A DNA stretch of 41,291 nucleotides from an uncultured Flavobacteriales bacterium (GTDB taxonomy: Bacteria; Bacteroidota; Bacteroidia; Flavobacteriales_D; CAJJDF01): positions 1-41,291 of the forward strand of contig CAJJDF010000005.1 in NCBI GenBank assembly GCA_905182785.1, given 5' to 3'. The position numbers were made by a program, and so were the translations under genes. A model generated the notes under the pieces. The model saw only the letters and a program-made list of their open reading frames with translations, was not told the origin of the DNA and ran no database searches. This document shows positions 34,485 to 41,291 of this stretch, one piece after another. Within the stretch, counting starts at the first letter, position 1; each line of letters opens with the position of its first letter.

Positions 34485-34514
34485 AAAAAATAATTGCTTA
34501 TGCTTAATACTAGG

Positions 34515-36923
34515 TTAAAATTTAAGATTTAGACCGATTAGCAAGTTAGTTGAAGCTTGCGGATAGAACCCCATTTGTTGCTGAGATTCCCCTCCCGAAG
34601 AATATCTGTAACTCCAAGCATTTGCAGAGTATAATTGGTTAGTAAGGTTGTAAATAGAACCAAATAGGGTTAACTTATCCAATCCTGATCTAAATTTTAG
34701 GGAGTAATTTACTCTTAAGTCATGAATAAAATAAGACTCTAATTTTCTATCTTGACTTTGCGTATTGTCTACAAACTGCTCTCCTACATATTTACTAATT
34801 AAGGCAATGCTCAATTTATCAATTCTATTTTTCTTTCTTGCTCCATCCCATTGTTTGTATGGAGAAAACTCAAAAATACTACTTGCAATTACGCTAGGAG
34901 AAAATGCAAGAGTTGAGTTGGTATGAACGATTGTATCTTTTCCCCAAGTATCCCAATTGTCTACATATTCTGTCCATTCTTGTATTTTATTTTGACTCAA
35001 AGTTAAATTACCGCTCCACTTTAGACCTTTTGTAATTTGCACCCCTCCTTCAATTTCAATTCCTGTACGGTAAGAATCTTCAATGTTAGTTCTTACGGAA
35101 GCTCCCACGTCATTAAGAGCACCAGTAGCGACCAACTGATTATTATAGAGCATAAAATAACCATTAATGCTCAGTGCATATTTAGATTTTGATTGTTTAA
35201 ATCCTAATTCTAAGTCATAAAGCGTTTCATGTTTTGGTCTTGAAGTAGGCGAAGATTCTGTCAAGTCATCTCTGTTTGGTTCTTTATTGGCAATCGCTAA
35301 TAAAGTATAAAACTTACTACTACTATTTAAAGCATAAGAGGCTCCGATTTTTGGGTTAAAGAAAAAATAGTTTGCATCTTGTTGCACATTCTTTAATTCA
35401 TTATCAAAACCGAAGAAGTTGTAATTTATCTGCCTTACTTGTAAATCTAGAAACGCATTCATTTTTTTGGAAACCTGAACATTTGTTTTGGAATAGATAT
35501 TTCCATCTGTTTTAGTAGCATTGTTATTGTAATACCTTCCTCTGATGTTTAAGTTATTTGAATACCTTGCCCAAATAACTTCTCCAAAATGATCTCCATC
35601 ATATATATTATATCCACCTCCTAAAATAGACTGAATTTTGTTGTTAGGTTTATATTTCAAAGCGAATATTCCTCCGTAATAGTCATTGTCTAGCCACCTC
35701 CTTCTAATTAAATCGGTATTAGTTAATGTGTCGTTTGCTCTAAAAACTGGATCAATTCCATAAGTTGACATGTCGTCATCTTCACGGTATTGCTCAAAAT
35801 AACCTTGTCCTCTCGTGTAATGTAAAGCAGTATTTAAAAATAATTTACTATTTATTTTTCTATCAAAAAACAACTGATAATGTGTTTGTTGGTAATCATC
35901 CACTTCATTTTCATACGTATAAAGGTTGTAAGTTCTATTGGTTTTTAAAGAGTCTCTAGGTATTCCTCCCCAAGCTTGGTAAGTGGTTTCTTTTCCTGAA
36001 AAGGTTATAAATCTCAAACTATTTTTACCAGATGCGTATTGTCCAGAAAAGAAATAGGATTGTAAATCCGAAGAGGCTCTATCTACAAATCCATCTGATT
36101 TTACTTTGGATAACCTTCCTTCAAAAGAAATTTTTCTATTCATCACTCCTGTCCCAAACTTTACTGTGTTTTTGACTGTTCCAAAAGATCCAATAGAATT
36201 ATTTACTTCGGCATAAGGAGTTTGACTTCGAAAGTCAGTATACAGATTTACTGAAGCACCAAAAGCACCCACCCCATTTGTAGAAGTTCCAGCACCTCTT
36301 TGGATATCAACACTCTCAATAGAAGATGCAAAGTCAGGCATGTTTACAAAAAATACTCCATGTGATTCTGCATCATTTACTGGTATTCCATTTATTGTTA
36401 CATTAATTCGAGAGGCATCCGTTCCTCTAATTCTCATGTAAGTATATCCAACTCCAGCACCTGCATCAGATGTAACTACCATTGAGGGTGATTGTTGTAA
36501 TAAATAAGGGATGTCTTGACCCAAATTATTTTTCTCAATTTCTTCTTTATTAATTGTAGTATAGGTAGTTGGAGTATTTTCTTCAATTCTGGTTCCACTT
36601 ACCGTTATTTCATTTATCATTAAATCTTTTGGCTGTAATGATACTGAAGCCGATATGTCTTTGTCTTTTATTACTGCTTTATATTGAGTTGATTTATATC
36701 CAACATACCTATAATTCAAATAATAGGTTCCGGACTCTAAATTGGTAAATTCAAAATAGCCTTCGCCATTTGTAGTGGCAATATATTTTGTATTTTTAAT
36801 TTGGATTGTCGCCCATGGCATAGGTTCACTATTCTGGTTTGTTATTGTTCCTGAAATTCTAAATTGAGAATAAGAGAATGTAGATAGAAAAAGGGTAATA
36901 AAAATTAAGGATAATTTTCTCAT
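34515..36923 (-). CDS. TonB-dependent receptor, probable thiamine or thiamine-precursor importer
   Basis: 802 residues. The signal peptide MRKLSLIFITLFLSTFSYSQ is followed by a carboxypeptidase-regulatory-like beta-sandwich (about 21-105), a plug (about 120-230: YTYMRIRGTDASRINVTING, SIESVDIQRGAGTSTNGVGAFGA), then a 22-strand barrel region ending NLLIGLNLKF with the terminal Phe needed for outer-membrane insertion. The TPP riboswitch in its leader indicates vitamin B1 control. TPP-regulated TonB receptors of Bacteroidota have been called Omr1 and proposed as thiamine transporters; the substrate here is inferred from the riboswitch. No PnuT or thiamine kinase is adjacent. Confidence 0.9.
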   Translation of the reverse strand: MRKLSLIFITLFLSTFSYSQFRISGTITNQNSEPMPWATIQIKNTKYIATTNGEGYFEFTNLESGTYYLNYRYVGYKSTQYKAVIKDKDISASVSLQPKDLMINEITVSGTRIEENTPTTYTTINKEEIEKNNLGQDIPYLLQQSPSMVVTSDAGAGVGYTYMRIRGTDASRINVTINGIPVNDAESHGVFFVNMPDFASSIESVDIQRGAGTSTNGVGAFGASVNLYTDFRSQTPYAEVNNSIGSFGTVKNTVKFGTGVMNRKISFEGRLSKVKSDGFVDRASSDLQSYFFSGQYASGKNSLRFITFSGKETTYQAWGGIPRDSLKTNRTYNLYTYENEVDDYQQTHYQLFFDRKINSKLFLNTALHYTRGQGYFEQYREDDDMSTYGIDPVFRANDTLTNTDLIRRRWLDNDYYGGIFALKYKPNNKIQSILGGGYNIYDGDHFGEVIWARYSNNLNIRGRYYNNNATKTDGNIYSKTNVQVSKKMNAFLDLQVRQINYNFFGFDNELKNVQQDANYFFFNPKIGASYALNSSSKFYTLLAIANKEPNRDDLTESSPTSRPKHETLYDLELGFKQSKSKYALSINGYFMLYNNQLVATGALNDVGASVRTNIEDSYRTGIEIEGGVQITKGLKWSGNLTLSQNKIQEWTEYVDNWDTWGKDTIVHTNSTLAFSPSVIASSIFEFSPYKQWDGARKKNRIDKLSIALISKYVGEQFVDNTQSQDRKLESYFIHDLRVNYSLKFRSGLDKLTLFGSIYNLTNQLYSANAWSYRYSSGGESQQQMGFYPQASTNLLIGLNLKF

Positions 36924-36998
36924 TGGTTTTATTAATTAATGGTTTAAAATAAATTTCCAAGAGATGCACCTAATTTAACGGACAAAACATAGTTTGCC

Positions 36999-37075
36999 TT
37001 AAAATCCCTTCCATGAATTACCACGGCAGGTTCGATGGGTATAATCTCAGCCCGATATTTTGGGCACCCCTTAGT
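36999..37075 (-). ncRNA. TPP (thi-box) riboswitch
   Basis: On the minus strand the leader has GGGGTGCCC (37070-37062), a short stem, GGGCTGAGA followed by TATACCC, then CGAACCTG, a P4/P5-like stem around CCGTGGTAATTCATGG, and AAGGGA near 37005. These are the conserved TPP-sensing positions in order. It lies about 75 bases before the TonB receptor ATG. Binding of thiamine pyrophosphate would lower expression. Confidence 0.93.
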
Positions 37076-37080
37076 TAGGA

Positions 37081-37088
37081 CAAAGCTA
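37081..37088 (-). promoter_or_regulatory. Candidate -7 element for the riboswitch-TonB receptor transcript
   Basis: TAGCTTTG on the minus strand fits TAnnTTTG and lies just before the riboswitch, so transcription would start at its 5-prime edge. Confidence 0.5.
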
Positions 37089-37117
37089 CAATTATTTTCT
37101 ATTAGTTTAAAAATAAT

Positions 37118-37125
37118 TACCTTTG
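37118..37125 (+). promoter_or_regulatory. Candidate -7 element for kbl
   Basis: TACCTTTG fits TAnnTTTG, 100 bases before the kbl ATG and only 29 bases from the divergent element at 37081-37088. Confidence 0.45.
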
Positions 37126-37225
37126 AAAATCAAATTTAAAATGAAAATATGGAGAAAAACAACCTTATTTTTACATTTAAATAGCTATAAACAAAATCAT
37201 TGTAATAAATAAATAAAGTTTAATT

Positions 37226-38413
37226 ATGTACGGAAATTTAAAAAATCACCTTCAAACAGAATTAGAAGAGATAAAAAAAGCAGGATTATATAAATCTGAA
37301 AGAATAATTTTAAACTCACAATCGTCAGAAATTGAAGTCAGCACAGGGGATAATGTACTGAATTTTTGTGCCAATAATTACTTGGGACTATCTTCTCATC
37401 CAGATGTAATAAAAGCAGCAAAAGACACTTTAGATACGCATGGTTTTGGAATGTCATCAGTTCGTTTTATTTGTGGTACACAAGATATTCACAAAGAATT
37501 GGAGAAAAAGATTTCAGAGTTTTACGGAACAGAAGACACGATTCTTTATGCTGCAGCATTTGATGCAAATGGAGGGGTTTTTGAACCACTTTTTGGTAAA
37601 GAAGATGCTATAATCTCTGATGCTTTAAATCATGCATCAATTATTGACGGAATTAGATTATGTAAAGCTGCAAGGTACCGATATGCTCACTCTGATATGG
37701 CAGATTTGGAACAACAGTTAATAAAAGCACAAGAACAGAGACACAGAATAATTGTAACAGATGGTGTGTTTTCTATGGATGGTGACTTGGCCAAAATGGA
37801 TGAAATTTGTGCTTTGGCAGAAAAATATGATGCCTTAGTAATGTCAGACGAATGTCATTCGGCAGGATTTATAGGGAAAACGGGTAGGGGAGTACCGGAG
37901 CACTTTGGAGTGATGGATAAAGTTGATATAGTTACAGGAACATTAGGAAAAGCATTAGGTGGAGCAATGGGAGGTTATACAACAGGGAAGAAAGAAGTAA
38001 TTGATATGTTGAGACAGAGATCTCGTCCTTATTTATTTTCTAATTCTTTAGCTCCTGCGATTGTTGGTGCGGCTAATAAAGTGTTTGATATTTTATCTAA
38101 GGATACTTTATTGAGAGATAAATTGGAAGAAAACAAAAATTATTTCAAAGAAAAAATTATTGCTGCAGGGTTTGATATCAAAGAAGGAGATTCTCCTATT
38201 ATACCAGTCATGCTATATGATGCTAAACTTTCTCAAGATTTTAGTAATGCTTTGTTGGAAGAAGGGATTTATGTTATTGGATTCTATTTTCCAGTAGTTC
38301 CTAAAGGTGCTGCAAGAATTAGAGTTCAAATATCTGCGGGGCATGAAAAACATCATCTAGACAAGGCTATTGAGGCATTTATAAAGGTGGGTAAAAAATT
38401 AGGAGTTATTTAA
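37226..38413 (+). CDS. kbl: Glycine C-acetyltransferase (2-amino-3-ketobutyrate CoA ligase)
   Basis: 395-residue PLP enzyme of the alpha-oxoamine synthase family. It cleaves 2-amino-3-ketobutyrate with CoA to glycine and acetyl-CoA in threonine breakdown. Features: [67 protein letters not shown], and the PLP lysine K242 in [14 protein letters not shown]. The short, KBL-type N-terminus separates it from AONS or ALAS. The partner threonine dehydrogenase (tdh) is not adjacent. It has its own AT-rich leader of ~100 bases and stands as a single gene. Confidence 0.94.
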   Translation: MYGNLKNHLQTELEEIKKAGLYKSERIILNSQSSEIEVSTGDNVLNFCANNYLGLSSHPDVIKAAKDTLDTHGFGMSSVRFICGTQDIHKELEKKISEFYGTEDTILYAAAFDANGGVFEPLFGKEDAIISDALNHASIIDGIRLCKAARYRYAHSDMADLEQQLIKAQEQRHRIIVTDGVFSMDGDLAKMDEICALAEKYDALVMSDECHSAGFIGKTGRGVPEHFGVMDKVDIVTGTLGKALGGAMGGYTTGKKEVIDMLRQRSRPYLFSNSLAPAIVGAANKVFDILSKDTLLRDKLEENKNYFKEKIIAAGFDIKEGDSPIIPVMLYDAKLSQDFSNALLEEGIYVIGFYFPVVPKGAARIRVQISAGHEKHHLDKAIEAFIKVGKKLGVI

Positions 38414-38421
38414 GTATTAAC

Positions 38422-38451
38422 TTGCAGATTAAATAAATTGTTGTAGATTTG
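38422..38451 (+). promoter_or_regulatory. Promoter of the initiator tRNA gene
   Basis: TTG (38422-38424), a 19-base spacer and TAGATTTG (38444-38451) form a full Bacteroidota -33/-7 promoter. Its predicted start lies just before the tRNA at 38464. Confidence 0.65.
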
Positions 38452-38463
38452 CAAACCAAATAT

Positions 38464-38536
<73 letters not shown>

Positions 38537-38541
38537 CTAAG

Positions 38542-38574
38542 AAAAAACCATTAGCATTTGCTAATGGTTTTTTT
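38542..38574 (+). terminator. Intrinsic terminator after the tRNA
   Basis: AAAAAACCATTAGCA (38542-38556) pairs with TGCTAATGGTTTTTTT (38559-38574), a stem followed by a T-run, 6 bases after the tRNA. Confidence 0.85.
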
Positions 38575-38575
38575 A

Positions 38576-39262
38576 TGCAAATTTTTTCTTTTAATTCTTG
38601 TGCTTCTATTGTAATTAGTTGAAAATAAACAGGATATTTTTTTGTTTTGAGTAGTGTTGTTGGTCTTTTTTTTAAATCACAATGATTTATTCTATTGCAC
38701 CGTATTCAATACTTTTATTATTAGTGTTTTTTTTAAAGTGTGTGGATTTAAAAGGTAATTCTTTAATTAGTGCTCTTTGGTTAATTTAGATCATGTTTTT
38801 TTTATCGATAAAACAAAAAAAATAGTTGTGTGAGATAGACTTAATTTTTCAAATAAAACTAAGTCTTTACATTAATACCTCTTAAAAAAAAGCCTTTAAA
38901 AGGACCAATTTATGTAATTAACTATGCAAATGTCTGAATTTTAGTAAATAAATTACTGACATATTTTTGTCTATATTTTGTATTCATGTTCCTTTTTCTG
39001 TAGAAGTTTCATTTGTACCGTAAAGGCTATAATGATTAAACATTATGGTGAAAACACATTGAAATTGATCAAGTTTTATAGGGTTATAACAGTTACTTTT
39101 GTCAACTTTATTATAAGTAAAAAAACTTACTTATTAAGTAGCGGTTGTTTATAAGATTGCTTTAATGATTTAAACCCATATTTTATGTCTAGGTTTGCAA
39201 ACTTATTTTGTTATTGATGTTATATGATTACATTATTAACAATAACTTAAAAAAATAGAGCC
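38576..39262. other. Long AT-rich gene-free region before the ice-binding adhesin
   Basis: About 690 bases with many T/A runs and stop codons in all frames; no plausible gene or RNA was recognised. It contains a small inverted repeat (TAAGT-N6-ACTTA near 39115-39131) and a TAnnTTTG match at 39190-39197. It is probably the regulatory leader of the adhesin. Confidence 0.5.
39190..39197 (+). promoter_or_regulatory. Candidate -7 element for the ice-binding adhesin
   Basis: TAGGTTTG fits TAnnTTTG, 65 bases before the ATG at 39263. No good -33 box is visible. Confidence 0.35.
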
Positions 39263-41291
39263 ATGAGAAAAAATATATTGTCATCTTGCGTAGTTGTTTC
39301 ATTATTGATATTTTCAAATATCAATTTCAGTCAAACACTTGAATTGGGAGTGCTTTCTTCCTTCGAGACTTTTGCAGGAGTTGGTGCAGTTACAAATGGC
39401 GGAACCTCTAACGGTAATGCTGGAACAAATACAGGTATAATTAGCGGATCTGGATTTGATAAAAAAAATATATTTACAGGTACTATATATAATAATGACT
39501 CCACAACTATTCAGGCAAGAATAGATTTACTTAGAGTGTATATTCATCTTGACGATATTTTTGTCACATATCCTAGCACACACGCTCCTGCTTTTGGAGG
39601 AGGAGAAACCATAACTCCTGGTGTTTATTCTATTGGAGGTGCAGGGTCTATAGCAGGAGGTCTTACTCTAGATGGAGGAGGAGACTCTAATGCTGTTTTT
39701 ATAATGAAATTCGAAGGAGCATTTACAGTAGGAGTAGGTTCAGCAATTACTTTAAGTGGAGGAACACGAGCAGCTAATGTTTTTTGGATTTCTCAAGGAG
39801 CTATTTCTGTAGGAGCATCCAGTACAATAAAAGGAACTTTATTTGCACATCCAGGAGCAGTTACACTTGGAGCAAATAGTAACATAGAAGGAAGGTTGTT
39901 AACTTCAGAAGGGGCAATAACAATTGCTGCCGGAGGTGTTGCAGTTATGCCAGTTGGTCCAATTACTGTTCCAATACAATGTTTAGGTAATTGTATTTCT
40001 GTTCCTACTCTTGATGTTTTAAGAAGTCTTAAAAAATACGCTCTTTTTACAAGTAATGGAGCTGTGGCGAATGCTGCTACATCTGGTATTGTAGGTAATA
40101 TAGGTACAAATTTAGGAGCTATAAGTGGTTTTGGAACTTCAACTCATGTGGGTTATACATATCATCCTGGAATTGAGACAGCAAAAGCCGTATTAGATTT
40201 AGATTCCGCATATAACGATCTTATTGCTTTACCAAATACAGAACTTGGTCACACACCAGCTTTTGGTAGTGGAGAAACGGTATATACTGGAGTTTATTAC
40301 ATAGGAGGGGCAGGGTCTTTAGCAGGAACAATCATCTTAGACGGTCAAAATAATCCCAATTCAATATTTGTATTTAAGTTTAACGGAGCATTTTCAGTAG
40401 CTGCACAATCAAGAGTAATTTTGATTAATGGAGCGAGTCGTTGTAATGTTTTTTGGATTTCTGAAGGAGCTTCCGATATGGGAACTTTTACTTACATGAA
40501 AGGAACGGTTCTTGCTCATGGAGGAGCATGTTCTATGGGAGCAAATGGAAGTATGGAGGGAAGAATGCTTTCTACAGCAGGAGCAATTGGATTTAGTACA
40601 GGTGTAGTTTATAATGATGGACTTTGCTTTGGAGACGATACTCCTGTTCCTGGACCAGACCAAACGGTTTGTTCAGATGGGACATCTACCCAGGCCATTA
40701 CTGCTACTGCTACTTCTAACACTACTAATGGAACTATTATTTGGTATGATGCTGCAACAGGAGGAGCTGTAGTTTCGAATCCTACTCAAATTGGTTTAGG
40801 TACTAAAACATATTATGCCGAGTCTTTCAATGGTACATACTCTAGTACTACTAGAGCTTCAGTTACTTTAATTATAAAAGTTTGTAGTATAGGCCCTAAG
40901 TCGCCAACTATCACTCATCCTAACATTGTTGTTCCAGAGGATAGTTCTGTTGTTTTTTGCCCTACTCTTACCGATCCAGATCTGCCAAATGACAGTTTAT
41001 TTATAAGTAGTTGTAATACTCAAAAACACGGAACACTATTGGTAGTAGGAGGTACTTGTTTTGAATATAAACCCGATTTCAACTTTGTAGGTGTGGATTC
41101 TTTATGCTTAATTGTATGTGATACTTCTGGATTATGTGATACTACCGTAGTCTTGATTTCAGTAACTCCAGTAATTGATACGTTAATAAAAGTGATTCCA
41201 GAGGACAGTACATTAGTAGTATGTCCACCCGAGTCAAGTTTAGTAAATACAATAACAGGATTAAGTTTATCATGTGGCGCAAGTCATGGGA
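39263..41291 (+). CDS. Large secreted adhesin with two tandem DUF3494 ice-binding domains (3-prime end missing)
   Basis: The frame is open from ATG 39263 to the window end (676 codons). A Sec signal (MRKNILSSCVVVSLLIFSNI, then NFSQ) is followed by DUF3494 domain 1 (about residues 25-231: PAFGGGETITPGVYSIGGAG, AANVFWISQGAISVGASS, IKGTLFAHPGAVTLGANS, IEGRLLTSEGAIT) and domain 2 (about 248-452: PAFGSGETVYTGVYYIGGAG, CNVFWISEGAS, MKGTVLAHGGA, MEGRMLSTAGAI). Then comes an Ig/PKD-like domain (about 460-542, with IIWYDAATGGAVV) and CshA/cadherin-like repeats from ~548 (PEDSSVVFCPTLTDPD; FEYKPDFNFVGVDSL), with a second starting at ~636 (IPEDSTLVVCPP). DUF3494 beta-solenoids bind ice. The repeats probably extend the ice-binding head from the cell surface; secretion by type IX is expected but its C-terminal signal is outside the window. 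Confidence 0.9.
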   Translation, partial: MRKNILSSCVVVSLLIFSNINFSQTLELGVLSSFETFAGVGAVTNGGTSNGNAGTNTGIISGSGFDKKNIFTGTIYNNDSTTIQARIDLLRVYIHLDDIFVTYPSTHAPAFGGGETITPGVYSIGGAGSIAGGLTLDGGGDSNAVFIMKFEGAFTVGVGSAITLSGGTRAANVFWISQGAISVGASSTIKGTLFAHPGAVTLGANSNIEGRLLTSEGAITIAAGGVAVMPVGPITVPIQCLGNCISVPTLDVLRSLKKYALFTSNGAVANAATSGIVGNIGTNLGAISGFGTSTHVGYTYHPGIETAKAVLDLDSAYNDLIALPNTELGHTPAFGSGETVYTGVYYIGGAGSLAGTIILDGQNNPNSIFVFKFNGAFSVAAQSRVILINGASRCNVFWISEGASDMGTFTYMKGTVLAHGGACSMGANGSMEGRMLSTAGAIGFSTGVVYNDGLCFGDDTPVPGPDQTVCSDGTSTQAITATATSNTTNGTIIWYDAATGGAVVSNPTQIGLGTKTYYAESFNGTYSSTTRASVTLIIKVCSIGPKSPTITHPNIVVPEDSSVVFCPTLTDPDLPNDSLFISSCNTQKHGTLLVVGGTCFEYKPDFNFVGVDSLCLIVCDTSGLCDTTVVLISVTPVIDTLIKVIPEDSTLVVCPPESSLVNTITGLSLSCGASHG

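Noticed and set aside
34454-34486. Upstream start for the SDR gene (MFNFIYIKLNT extension)
   Set aside because: The extension lies within the palindromic operator and does not match the family; the ATG at 34453 directly precedes the cofactor-binding strand.
38576-39262. Hidden gene or CRISPR-like array in the long AT-rich gap
   Set aside because: No regular repeats and no open frame longer than about 20 codons with a plausible start were seen.
40409-40663. Open frame of 84 codons on the minus strand rich in Ser, Cys and Thr
   Set aside because: It is antisense to the second ice-binding domain, whose plus-strand frame is clearly coding.

Overview
The window is a low-GC chromosomal segment of a Bacteroidota bacterium, most likely order Flavobacteriales. 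Three things point there: the gene order of the division and cell-wall cluster, several TAnnTTTG -7 promoter elements typical of the phylum, and families such as Lacal_2735, TIGR03643, DUF2256 and a TPP-riboswitch-controlled TonB receptor. An ice-binding (DUF3494) adhesin at the right edge suggests a cold habitat. Genus-level placement is not possible from what is seen here.

Layout. (1) 1-680: two small minus-strand membrane-anchored proteins of unknown function, separated and flanked by quasi-palindromic sites that look like a cassette array. (2) 744-1367: engB, divergent from the next block. (3) 1603-18028: a nearly complete dcw cluster, mraZ-rsmH-ftsL-ftsI-murE-mraY-murD-ftsW-murG-murC-ftsQ-ftsA-ftsZ, then yqeY. 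It carries a MraZ-type operator of three TGG boxes at 10-bp spacing. The DNPR motif of MurE indicates meso-diaminopimelate peptidoglycan. A four-helix-bundle (IVP/S23) gene with an in-frame stop sits between ftsZ and yqeY inside short inverted repeats. (4) 18053-20952: a bidirectional terminator, a lipoprotein gene interrupted by a stop codon, a DUF4956 membrane protein, and an MlaF/MlaE-type lipid ABC transporter pair. (5) 21071-24677: a mini-lipoprotein, obg, an ArsC/Spx-like protein, a DMT permease and yicC. (6) 24680-25999: a lipoprotein sulfatase. (7) 26049-34484: an 11-gene minus-strand operon with three different photolyase/cryptochrome homologues plus SDR, TetR, AarF-like kinase, SRPBCC, flavin reductase and three small conserved proteins, headed by a 28-bp palindrome. 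(8) 34515-37088: a TonB-dependent receptor under a TPP riboswitch, so a probable thiamine(-precursor) importer. (9) 37226-38574: kbl, an initiator tRNA-Met and a terminator. (10) 39263 to the end: the first 676 codons of a multidomain adhesin with two ice-binding domains.

How the genes work together. The dcw block makes lipid II and builds the divisome. The photolyase operon looks like a light/UV stress regulon: DNA repair or light sensing, flavin handling, lipid or quinone-related kinase and SDR functions, and its own repressor. It departs from textbook photolyases in three ways. One enzyme of the Fe-S (6-4) family lacks the cluster cysteines. One has a changed FAD-site sequence. One has its FAD domain first and an alpha/beta-like domain at the C-terminus. 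These departures and the operator make this operon the best candidate for something not fully described.
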